DNA of 64,000 bases from Bacillus australimaris (GTDB taxonomy: Bacteria; Bacillota; Bacilli; Bacillales; Bacillaceae): positions 186,001 to 250,000 of the forward strand of contig NZ_LGYN01000012.1 in NCBI RefSeq assembly GCF_001307105.1, written 5' to 3'. Numbering within the stretch: position 1 is the stretch's first letter; each line of letters opens with the position of its first letter. The position numbers and the translations under genes were made by a program. Shown one piece after another: positions 53,429 to 61,121 of this stretch. The notes under the pieces were generated by a model. That model made no database searches and had not been told where the DNA came from. It was given only the letters and a program-made list of their open reading frames with translations.

Positions 53429-54205
53429 ATGAAGTATATATTTTTCGCCTTCATCGCCATCTGTTTGGTCCTGAGCGGGTGTCAAACGGAGATGAAGTCA
53501 TCGTATACAAGCAAAAAAACAGAGCTTGTGATTTCAGCAGCGGCAAGCCTGCAGGATGCACTAAAGGAAATTGAATCTGCCTTTAACGATGAACATCCGA
53601 ATGTGACATTAACAAATAATTTCGGGTCATCCGGTGCATTGAAGCAGCAAATCGCTCAAGGGGCAAAAGCAGATCTCTTTTTCTCTGCAGCTGAAGCTCC
53701 CTTTGATGAGCTTGTCCAATCTGGAGACATCGATCAAAATAACATTAAGGATGCCATAAAAAATGAGCTTGTACTCATTGTGCCAAAGGATCGTTCTTCC
53801 TCTATTAAAAGCTTTCAAGACGTCGAGCACATAAAAGGAAAGGTGGCTCTTGGTACACCTGAATCCGTTCCAGCTGGTACATATGGCAAAGAGATTTTCT
53901 CAAAGCTGAATATTTGGGATCAGGTGAAAAAGAACGCTGTGTACGGCAAGGATGTGCGGCAAGTTTTAAATTACGTAGAGACAGGAAATGTGGAAGCAGG
54001 TGTTGTGTATAAGACAGACGCCCTCATTTCCAAAAAAGTAAAAATTGTAGCTGTAGCCAATCAGGACATGCACTCCCCGATCATTTACCCAGTAGGGATC
54101 GTCAAAGGGACTGAACATCTTGAGGAAGCCAAGACCTTTTTTCAATTTCTTCAATCAGATACAGCCAAATCAATTTTTAAAAAGTACGGCTTTCAAGTGA
54201 ATTAA
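53429..54205 (+). CDS. modA: Molybdate-binding lipoprotein ModA
   Basis: A 258-residue binding lipoprotein (B. subtilis YvgL about 260). The ATG at 53429 follows AAGAGGTGTG. Lipidated Cys18 is in LVLSGCQT. The oxyanion-binding pattern of ModA is visible: VISAAASLQDALKEI, NNFGSSGALKQQI, GAKADLFFSAA and PESVPAGTYGKE. It overlaps the permease start by one base (TAATG). No ATPase gene follows. Confidence 0.92.
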   Translation: MKYIFFAFIAICLVLSGCQTEMKSSYTSKKTELVISAAASLQDALKEIESAFNDEHPNVTLTNNFGSSGALKQQIAQGAKADLFFSAAEAPFDELVQSGDIDQNNIKDAIKNELVLIVPKDRSSSIKSFQDVEHIKGKVALGTPESVPAGTYGKEIFSKLNIWDQVKKNAVYGKDVRQVLNYVETGNVEAGVVYKTDALISKKVKIVAVANQDMHSPIIYPVGIVKGTEHLEEAKTFFQFLQSDTAKSIFKKYGFQVN

Positions 54206-54870
54206 TGCCTATGATGACTGAAGAATTTCTCTCTCCTATTTGGCTGTCCGTTCAGGTTGCTTTTGTGAGCGGGCTGCTTGCCACTATTTTTGGCACAACG
54301 ATTGGCTTTTGGATGGCACGAACCTCGTTTAAAGGAAAAATGATTGTGGAAACGCTGTTGATGCTGCCGCTTGTCCTCCCGCCAACGGTTGTAGGGTTTT
54401 TATTGCTCGTCATATTCGGAAGGTATAGCATGATCGGAGGCGCCATTGAATGGATCTTCCACCAGCCAGTCATTTTCACGTGGTGGGCGGCAGTCATTGC
54501 ATCGACGGTTGTGGCATTCCCGCTTATGTATCAATCAGCAAAAGCCGGATTTTCAACGATTGAATCAGATATTGAAGGCGCTGCAAAAGTAGATGGTGCT
54601 CATTCATTCCAAGTCTTTACCTACATTACAGTACCACTTGCTCTGCCTTCCCTTCTGTCAGGCAGTGTCCTCAGTTTTGCCAGAGCACTTGGAGAATTCG
54701 GAGCAACCTTAATGTTTGCCGGCAACATCCCAGGAAAAACCCAAACACTCCCAACCGCAATCTATGTAGCGATCGATTCTGGGCGGATGGAGCTTGCTTG
54801 GGCCTGGACGATTTGTATTGTAATCTTATCTTTTATCATGCTCTTGGCAGTTCGCCGAAGCAGTACATAA
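54205..54870 (+). CDS. modB: Molybdate ABC transporter permease ModB
   Basis: A 221-residue permease with five to six helices. The EAA loop EGAAKVDGAHSFQVFTYITVPLALP is clear and the C-terminal half includes RALGEFGATLMFAGNIPGKT, a typical molybdate-permease block. The start overlaps the modA stop (TAATG) with little ribosome binding site, so translational coupling is likely; further in-frame ATGs occur two and three codons downstream. The expected modC ATPase is absent, the gene being followed directly by a terminator. Confidence 0.92.
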   Translation: MPMMTEEFLSPIWLSVQVAFVSGLLATIFGTTIGFWMARTSFKGKMIVETLLMLPLVLPPTVVGFLLLVIFGRYSMIGGAIEWIFHQPVIFTWWAAVIASTVVAFPLMYQSAKAGFSTIESDIEGAAKVDGAHSFQVFTYITVPLALPSLLSGSVLSFARALGEFGATLMFAGNIPGKTQTLPTAIYVAIDSGRMELAWAWTICIVILSFIMLLAVRRSST

Positions 54871-54906
54871 AAAATCCTCTTACTCACATGAGAAAGAGGA
54901 TTTTTT
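54870..54906. terminator. Bidirectional terminator modB / yvgN
   Basis: AAAATCCTCTT pairs with AAGAGGATTTT, flanked by A- and T-runs, between convergent genes. Confidence 0.88.
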
Positions 54907-54910
54907 CATT

Positions 54911-55756
54911 TTATTCAAATCCAACCGTCATCGTCTCTGGATTCGAGCCGACGCGTTCGTTATTGTTTAGTGCATCGATTTTTTCCATGTCTTCTTTGGA
55001 AAGCTCGAAGTCAAAGATATCGGCATTTTGTTTAATACGTTCTTCATTGATTGATTTAGGAATTGTCACGACACCGCTTTGCAGATCCCAGCGCAAGATA
55101 ACTTGAGCAACAGATTTGTTGTAGCGTGCAGCAATTTCCTTCAATACGTCATGATCTAGTAGCTTCCCTTGCATCAGCGGAGACCATGCCTCAATTTGAA
55201 TGCCTTTTTCCTTTGCATATTGGCGCAGTTCAACAAGAGACAGTTTCGGATGAAACTCTACTTGGTTCACGGCTGGAACAACCTCAGCATCTTTTAACAG
55301 CTCTTCTAAATGCTGAATGTAGAAGTTGCTGACACCAATGGCTCTGACTTTCCCGTCTTTATAAAGTTTCTCAAGTGCACGCCATGTGTCTTTAAATGTA
55401 TCGGCATTTGGGCCAGGCCAATGAATTAAATAGAGGTCTAAGTAATCAAGACCTAATCGGTTTAAACTTGCGTCAAATGCGGCCAGCGCTTTGTCATAGC
55501 CTTGATCTGTGTTCCATACTTTAGACGTAATGAATAAGTCTTCTCGTTTCACGCCAGATTCTTTAATCGCTTTTCCTACGCCTGTCTCATTTTTATAAAC
55601 GGCTGCCGTATCAATGCTGCGATATCCGTTTTTTATGGCTGCTTTTACGGCATCTACCACTTGATTGCCGTCTTCCACTTTAAATACACCTAAACCAAAC
55701 CAAGGCATTTCCACTCCATTATTCAGTGTTACGGTATCATTCAAGCTTTTGACCAT
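54911..55756 (-). CDS. yvgN: Aldo-keto reductase YvgN
   Basis: NADPH-dependent AKR of 281 residues from the ATG at 55756. The catalytic tetrad is visible as Asp49 and Tyr54 (SIDTAAVYKNE), Lys79 (ITSKVW) and His112 (LIHWPG). Cofactor-binding PKS and the three AKR signatures are present. The B. subtilis enzyme reduces methylglyoxal and other aldehydes. AAGGTGG precedes the start; upstream in-frame codons (to 55795) are outside the family N-terminus. Confidence 0.94.
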   Translation of the reverse strand: MVKSLNDTVTLNNGVEMPWFGLGVFKVEDGNQVVDAVKAAIKNGYRSIDTAAVYKNETGVGKAIKESGVKREDLFITSKVWNTDQGYDKALAAFDASLNRLGLDYLDLYLIHWPGPNADTFKDTWRALEKLYKDGKVRAIGVSNFYIQHLEELLKDAEVVPAVNQVEFHPKLSLVELRQYAKEKGIQIEAWSPLMQGKLLDHDVLKEIAARYNKSVAQVILRWDLQSGVVTIPKSINEERIKQNADIFDFELSKEDMEKIDALNNNERVGSNPETMTVGFE

Positions 55757-55825
55757 GTTAACAACCACCTTTTTTATAGATTCCATCTTTTTCATTATCT
55801 CATGTTGTGCTTCAAAACTCTATTA

Positions 55826-56698
55826 TCAGGCGTTTCTCTTCGCTTCGATGGCTAAAAGTAAAGCACCTGTTATGCCAGCTTTGTCCTCAAGTCCAGGGGA
55901 GACAATGTATGTATCAAGCGCCGGCAGGTCTACATAATCATTGACATAAGCAGCTAGCTTCTCTCGAATGAGTGGAAATAACTGCTTTTGTTTCATGACG
56001 CCTCCGCCCATTATGATACGCTCTGGGCTTAAAATGAGCGAGTACTGCATAAGCGCCTGCGCTAAATAATCGGCTTCAAGTGCCCAAACCGTTTCTTCCT
56101 GCGTCAGCTCTTTGGCAGGTTTCCCCCACCTTTTCTCAATCGCAGGTCCTGCTGCCAGTCCTTCTAAACAATTTCCATGTGACGGGCAGACACCTGCAAA
56201 TGGGTCAGATTCATGCTGCCTGACAAGGATATGCCCCATCTCTGGATGCGAATAACCATGTAAAAGTTCATTTTTCACAACAGCTCCCGCACCAATGCCT
56301 GTACCGACCGTAATGTACATACAGCTGCTCAGCCCTTCGGCTGCCCCTTTTGTTAATTCACCTAATGCTGCCGCATTGACATCTGTTGTAAATGATACTG
56401 GGACACCTAATTGCTTCTCAAGCTCTGGAATGAACGGGTAATGCTTCCACTCCACTTTCGGCGTGTTCATGATATAACCGTACGAAGGATCGTCCTTTTG
56501 AACACAAATTGGTCCAAAGGAGCCAACCCCTAACGCTGTAATTTCATGCTGCTCGAAAAATGGAACGAGCTTTTGTATTGTTTTTTCCGGGTGCTCTGTG
56601 GGAATCGTCATTTCCTCCAGAATGTCTCCGTGCTCATTGCCGATTGCACAACAAAATTTCGTACCCCCAGCTTCAATTGCTCCATAATACGCCATCAT
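55826..56698 (-). CDS. ROK-family fructokinase / sugar kinase
   Basis: A 290-residue ROK kinase. It has the phosphate loop IEAGGTKFCCAIG, the catalytic Asp in TDVNAAALGE, the ATP motif ITVGTGIGAG and the zinc site GHILVRQHESDPFAGVCPSHGNCLEG (His and three Cys/His ligands). It resembles B. subtilis YdhR/GmuE fructokinases. GGGGGAG precedes a double Met start. It is not a member of the B. subtilis yvgN-nhaK neighbourhood as I recall it, so it may have replaced yvgO. Transcribed alone or from the nhaK side. Confidence 0.88.
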   Translation of the reverse strand: MMAYYGAIEAGGTKFCCAIGNEHGDILEEMTIPTEHPEKTIQKLVPFFEQHEITALGVGSFGPICVQKDDPSYGYIMNTPKVEWKHYPFIPELEKQLGVPVSFTTDVNAAALGELTKGAAEGLSSCMYITVGTGIGAGAVVKNELLHGYSHPEMGHILVRQHESDPFAGVCPSHGNCLEGLAAGPAIEKRWGKPAKELTQEETVWALEADYLAQALMQYSLILSPERIIMGGGVMKQKQLFPLIREKLAAYVNDYVDLPALDTYIVSPGLEDKAGITGALLLAIEAKRNA

Positions 56699-56758
56699 TG
56701 ATCTCCCCCTGCTCGTTCTCTTTCTTCATCATAAAACATGGGGGAGAAGATGACAACA

Positions 56759-58774
56759 TCACGTATTGGTGAGCAGAACAGCTTCCATATCGTTGATATA
56801 TTCCCTTAAATGATGGGCAATATCACGATTGATCTCACCATCTTCATATAAGGTTTGAATTTCATTTCGAATCGACTGTACAGCTTGGAAGTTAAGCTCT
56901 TTTTTCTTTCGGTCAAATGAACGGTCTTTTTGCTGAAAGAAGCTTGGACCGTGTTCACAGCGGTAAATCACTTGGTTGTAAAAACCAATGACTTGGTGAC
57001 ATGTTTGTTGGTTTTCATCTGTCATATGCTGTTTGATCGAGTCTACCGCAGCTTCAGCGGTTTTCTTACGGATTTGTTTGTACGAGTCCTCTTTTTCTAA
57101 TATGCCGCTTGAAATTTGCTGATTTGGCCGCCATAACTGCAGCCATTGAAGCAAGCGAAGAAACTTCACCTTTGAAAAACGAATTTTAAAGGAGTTTGAA
57201 TACAACATTTCAAGCTCATGAAATCTTTCTTGCAGGTCATAGGCTTCTTCCTTGTCGATTTTCTCTTCATCAATTAATTGCTGAAGTTTCATCTGTTCTG
57301 CTTTGATGCCATGCAGTCTGATTTTTCGCTCTTGTCTTCTCATCCCGAATTGGTATGGTTCACGCTGGATATTTCTCAGCTTTATTCGGTAATCATTGAT
57401 GAGTGCAAGGGATACTTCTCTGTTGTCCTCATTCATACCTTCTTTTAAGGTTTTAATGGCACTTCTCAGCAGCTTCCGTTTCGCATGCTGAATCTTTGTA
57501 TCCAAGTCCACGTCGACTTGCTTGTCTTTTTTCTCAGATAAAAGAGGCAGTAACACACTAGCTAAAATGAGTGTACATAAAATCACGCCTGCTGCGAGGA
57601 AAATAATCAAGTGCCGCTCGGGGAACGGTGATCCGTCCGCAAGCGTAAATGGTATTGAAAAGGCACCTGCTAAAGTGACTGCACCACGAACACCAGAGAA
57701 TGTCATCAGCATCGAAGCCCGCAGCTTCGGTTTTTTCACATTCTGCTTTTTCGTTACACTCCAGTTACCTGCCCAGAACAGCCATACCCATAAGAACCGC
57801 AGCACCATGAGACATAGCGTAATAATTAAGATATAGCCAATGACCTGCATATTATTAAATGCTTCATCCTGGAAAATGACTGTGGATACATCAGGAATCT
57901 GCAATCCAAGTAAAACGAAAACAAGTCCGTTTAAAATAAATAAAATAATATTCCATGTATTTGATGAAGCAATTTGCAATTTGGCTAAATTCGCTTCCAT
58001 TCGATCTTGCTCAATGGCATGTGTCACACCACCAGCCACAACCGCTAAGATCCCAGATACACCGATTTCTTCCGCTGCTAAATAAATCACAAATGGTGTA
58101 AGGATTTGCAGGATGATGTGCATCGTGACATCGTCCATTCCTAAACGGCGGAGAAAATAGCGAAAACGAATGATAAAAAAGGATAGAATAAATCCAGTCA
58201 ATAAACCACCTGCGGCAATCAGCACAAAGCTAAAGGATGCCTCAGCAATTGAAAAAGCTCCCGTCACCGTTGCAGCAATGGCAAATTTAAAGGCGACAAG
58301 TCCTGACGCATCGTTCATCAGCCCCTCGCCTTCCAGCAATCTCATGATGCCCTTTGGCATATTCACACGGCTGGATAAGGCACTGACTGCCACAACATCT
58401 GTTGGTGATAAAATCGCTGCAAGCGCAAATGCGGCTGGAAGCGGTATGCTTGGAATCATCCAATGAATGGTATATCCCGCTACAATTACGGTTGCAAACA
58501 CTAAACCAAGCGCTAAAAGAAGAATAGGTGCTCTTAATTTCCAAAGCTCGTCCCTTGGGGTACGCTTCCCATCATTAAATAACAGCGGCGCAATAAATAG
58601 AACGAAGAAGAGTTCAGGATTTAAAGAAATATGTAAACCTGAAGGAAAGGCTGCCACCAATATTCCTAAGCCCACTTGAATTAACGGAACAGGAATAAAG
58701 GGGACAAAACGATTGATAATATTAGATGATGCAATGAGTGCTAGTAAGACGAGCACTGCCAAAAAAATCTCCAC
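56759..58774 (-). CDS. nhaK: Na+(K+)/H+ antiporter NhaK (CPA1 family)
   Basis: A 671-residue monovalent cation/proton antiporter. About 12 membrane helices in the first 415 residues contain the functional [12 protein letters not shown] and [14 protein letters not shown] blocks. A long cytoplasmic tail of roughly 250 charged, helical residues follows. The start is a GTG at 58774 ten bases after AGGAGGG; the nearby ATG is followed by a stop. The B. subtilis homologue exports K+, Na+, Li+ and Rb+. Confidence 0.93.
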   Translation of the reverse strand: MEIFLAVLVLLALIASSNIINRFVPFIPVPLIQVGLGILVAAFPSGLHISLNPELFFVLFIAPLLFNDGKRTPRDELWKLRAPILLLALGLVFATVIVAGYTIHWMIPSIPLPAAFALAAILSPTDVVAVSALSSRVNMPKGIMRLLEGEGLMNDASGLVAFKFAIAATVTGAFSIAEASFSFVLIAAGGLLTGFILSFFIIRFRYFLRRLGMDDVTMHIILQILTPFVIYLAAEEIGVSGILAVVAGGVTHAIEQDRMEANLAKLQIASSNTWNIILFILNGLVFVLLGLQIPDVSTVIFQDEAFNNMQVIGYILIITLCLMVLRFLWVWLFWAGNWSVTKKQNVKKPKLRASMLMTFSGVRGAVTLAGAFSIPFTLADGSPFPERHLIIFLAAGVILCTLILASVLLPLLSEKKDKQVDVDLDTKIQHAKRKLLRSAIKTLKEGMNEDNREVSLALINDYRIKLRNIQREPYQFGMRRQERKIRLHGIKAEQMKLQQLIDEEKIDKEEAYDLQERFHELEMLYSNSFKIRFSKVKFLRLLQWLQLWRPNQQISSGILEKEDSYKQIRKKTAEAAVDSIKQHMTDENQQTCHQVIGFYNQVIYRCEHGPSFFQQKDRSFDRKKKELNFQAVQSIRNEIQTLYEDGEINRDIAHHLREYINDMEAVLLTNT

Positions 58775-59060
58775 TAGTACATGTCCCTCCTATATCAAAT
58801 TTTTCGTCACGTTTTGCTTACATGCAAAGATGTGTTCATTTCATGCTCATGCATCCGTCCGTTCATAAGTGCTTTTTTAGTATCCCGCAAAAAACGAAAC
58901 CAACACATAACAATCCATCTAGGCAAAAAAAGGCTGAATCCAGATATTCAGCCAGCTGACAAAATTTTTCACATGTATTGTTCAAATGATGAACAAAGAC
59001 CCTGCTTATATTTTACACGAAAACTTCATCATCTGCTGACATTCCGCTCCTATTAAACAC
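58775..59060. other. nhaK upstream region: terminator, inverted repeat, micro-ORF
   Basis: On the minus strand, going towards nhaK: a nine-codon frame MSADDEVFV (59042-59013) four bases after AGGAG; an inverted repeat TTGTTCA-N5-TGAACAA (58978-58996); and a strong hairpin GGCTGAAT / ATTCAGCC (58932-58953) followed by seven T. It could be a second terminator for yvgT or a leader attenuator. No clear sigma-A promoter for nhaK was recognised between 58774 and 58925. Confidence 0.5.
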
Positions 59061-59090
59061 AAAAAAAGAGCGAAATCATCGCCCTTTTTT
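59061..59090 (-). terminator. yvgT terminator
   Basis: AAAAAAG-A-GCGA pairs with TCGC-C-CTTTTTT just past the yvgT stop. Confidence 0.85.
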
Positions 59091-59093
59091 GTT

Positions 59094-59705
59094 TTACCCT
59101 TTATTTAAAAAATAAGACCGGGCGGGAAGCCGCCATTTGAATAAGTAGGAACATACCCTGCATATGACGAGGATGACAAACAGCAGATATAAAGCAAGCT
59201 CTCCTTGCGCTAAGCCAAGTCCCACGAATAAGCCGCCAAGGGCTGCCCATACTGCGTAAATCTCTGCTTTTAGCACAAGCGGCTTTCGTCCTGCTAATAA
59301 ATCACGCACAATTCCTCCGCCACTTCCAGTCAAAATGGCTGCAACAATGACTGCACTGAGCGGGAGTTCTCTTTGCACAGCAAATAATGCGCCTTGAATC
59401 GCAAACGCTGCTAAACCGATCGCATCCGAGAAATTCCCCCATGTGCTCCAGTGCTTGAGCAAGAGCTTTGGAAAAAGAAACACAATCGTAATGGATACAA
59501 GGGCAATGGTAAACATTTTGCCCTGTGACCATAAAGCAGACACCGGAAGACCAATTAATAGATTCCGAATCGCTCCGCCGCCAAATGCTGTTACAATCCC
59601 TAAAATGTACACACCAAGAATATCGTACTCTTCCTCCATTGCCACAATCGCACCACTAATAGCGAATGCGACTATGCCAATGATACTTAAGACTTCCCAT
59701 GCCAT
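59094..59705 (-). CDS. yvgT: YvgT, UPF0126 / TRIC-type membrane protein
   Basis: A 203-residue, seven-helix membrane protein made of two homologous halves. The paired glycine-rich kinks IVTAFGGGAIRNLLIG and ILTGSGGGIVRDLLAG are the hallmark of the UPF0126/TRIC family of monovalent cation channels. The physiological role in Bacillus is unknown. Possible cation transport fits its neighbour nhaK, though they have separate terminators. The ATG at 59705 follows a GGAGATAAGCGG site. Confidence 0.9.
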   Translation of the reverse strand: MAWEVLSIIGIVAFAISGAIVAMEEEYDILGVYILGIVTAFGGGAIRNLLIGLPVSALWSQGKMFTIALVSITIVFLFPKLLLKHWSTWGNFSDAIGLAAFAIQGALFAVQRELPLSAVIVAAILTGSGGGIVRDLLAGRKPLVLKAEIYAVWAALGGLFVGLGLAQGELALYLLFVILVICRVCSYLFKWRLPARSYFLNKG

Positions 59706-59825
59706 TTTCCGCTTATCTCCTTACCTTTATCTGATCATCTAACACTACCCCCTTAATGTATATCTGACACAGGCGAAAAGCAATACAAATTTTCTTTAAA
59801 TTTTATCTTTTTGCAAAAATAAAAA

Positions 59826-59849
59826 ATAGCCCGCTTAATAGCAGGCTAT
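59826..59849 (-). terminator. bdbDC terminator
   Basis: ATAGCC pairs with GGCTAT, followed on the minus strand by six T, immediately after the bdbC stop. Confidence 0.85.
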
Positions 59850-59854
59850 CTTTC

Positions 59855-60268
59855 TCAATCTTCTTTTGCATTTAACAGCAGCATACTAATGATGATGAGA
59901 ATAAATGCGATAAGAGCTAATAGTGGAATGGTGATAAAACCAAACCAGTTCAGATAATCAACTGAACAAGGAACACCGCTCAGGCAAGGGCGAATTGATG
60001 CGAAGCCTGGTATCTTTTGTTCCATATAATGATAAATGGAAAAACAAGCACCAATGACAGCCAAAGGCAGAACGTAATACTTCACTTTGACATCGCCTCT
60101 GAATGTTGCAATGCCAAGTAAAAGCACGAGCGGGTACATGAAAATGCGCTGAAACCAGCAAAGGTCGCATGGGATAAACTTTTTTACTTCACTTAAATAC
60201 AAGCTGCTCATCGTTGCAACGATAGAAACGATCCAAGCACTGTATAAGTAAACAAGCTTATTCTTCAT
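59855..60268 (-). CDS. bdbC: Disulfide bond protein BdbC (DsbB-like)
   Basis: A 137-residue, four-helix quinone-dependent oxidoreductase that re-oxidises BdbD. The first redox pair is Cys34-Cys37 (PCDLCWFQRI); the second pair is in RPCLSGVPCSVDYL in the other external loop. Expected in the cytoplasmic membrane, acting on exported proteins such as competence pseudopilins. It overlaps bdbD by four bases. Confidence 0.94.
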   Translation of the reverse strand: MKNKLVYLYSAWIVSIVATMSSLYLSEVKKFIPCDLCWFQRIFMYPLVLLLGIATFRGDVKVKYYVLPLAVIGACFSIYHYMEQKIPGFASIRPCLSGVPCSVDYLNWFGFITIPLLALIAFILIIISMLLLNAKED

Positions 60269-60951
60269 GATTTTTTCCCTTTGAGCTCTTGATCAATTAA
60301 TCCTTTGATTTCATCATAGTCATAAAAGTTTTGCACTTGTTTGTTGTTAATGAAAATAGTTGGTGTTGCATTGACTTTATATTGGTTCACAAGCTGATCG
60401 TCTGTGTTCAGCTGCGGCTGATATGTTTTCTTTGATAAATTATCTTTTAGCTTGTCTGTATCTATTTTTGTTGTCTTTTTCGCTAGTTCCGTCAGCTTAG
60501 CAGGTGTAACCCATTCTGCTTCACCGTCTGGCTGCGCTTGATAAACAGCTTCATGAAATGCCCAGAAGTTTTTCGGATCTTCTTTCAACACTTCTTCAGA
60601 AGCTAGTGCAGCTAACACTGCCCCATCTCCATGAACAGGAAGTGGGAAGTTAATAAACGAAAATGAGACATCGCCTTTATCTATGTAGTCCGCTTTCAGT
60701 TTTGGGAAAATGTCTGTATCAAATGCTTTACAAGATGGACATTTGTAATCTCCAAACTCCACGATTTGCACCGCTGCGTTTTTGTCCCCCATGACAGGCT
60801 GACCTTTAATAGAAGGTTTACTGTCAACTGTTTGAGCTTCTTCGCTGTTTTTATTCCCAATCACAACAAATAGACCGATGAGAAGAGCTGCAATGATGGT
60901 TAAAATGACAGCAAATTTAATGGATGAAGATTGATTATTTTTTTTACTCAC
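60265..60951 (-). CDS. bdbD: Thiol-disulfide oxidoreductase BdbD (DsbA-like)
   Basis: A 228-residue membrane-anchored DsbA-type oxidase with an N-terminal helix (about 12-32), a thioredoxin fold with active site Cys71-Pro-Ser-Cys74 and cis-Pro in NATPTIFINNKQV. It introduces disulfides into secreted proteins with its partner BdbC. First gene of bdbDC. Upstream lies only the cadA terminator. Confidence 0.94.
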   Translation of the reverse strand: MSKKNNQSSSIKFAVILTIIAALLIGLFVVIGNKNSEEAQTVDSKPSIKGQPVMGDKNAAVQIVEFGDYKCPSCKAFDTDIFPKLKADYIDKGDVSFSFINFPLPVHGDGAVLAALASEEVLKEDPKNFWAFHEAVYQAQPDGEAEWVTPAKLTELAKKTTKIDTDKLKDNLSKKTYQPQLNTDDQLVNQYKVNATPTIFINNKQVQNFYDYDEIKGLIDQELKGKKS

Positions 60952-60979
60952 ATAAGCACCTACCTTATCTTTTTCATTC

Positions 60980-61025
60980 CTAAAAAAAAGAAAAAGGATA
61001 ATAGCTTAGACAAATGCCATTATCC
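60980..61025 (-). terminator. cadA terminator
   Basis: GGATAAT-A-GC pairs with GC-C-ATTATCC (60996-61025) and is followed on the minus strand by a long T-rich run. Confidence 0.8.
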
Positions 61026-61058
61026 AACTTCTTCTATCTTAACAAGAGGGGGTCCATT

Positions 61059-61121
61059 ATGAAAGATGGTATTCATGAATTTTTCCTAACAATTTTATTT
61101 CATAACCCTCATCGCATTTAA
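61059..61121 (+). CDS. Candidate 20-residue micro-ORF antisense to the cadA end
   Basis: AAGAGGGGG lies six bases before an ATG that opens a 20-codon frame (MKDGIHEFFL, then TILFHNPHRI) ending at 61121 inside the cadA 3' end on the opposite strand. The ribosome binding site is unusually good for chance sequence. I recognise no family, and no promoter is convincing. It may be a small peptide gene or fortuitous. Confidence 0.35.
   Translation: MKDGIHEFFLTILFHNPHRI

Noticed and set aside
58781-59056. Plus-strand open frame of 91 codons upstream of nhaK
   Set aside because: No ribosome binding site or recognisable domain; it crosses two hairpin elements.
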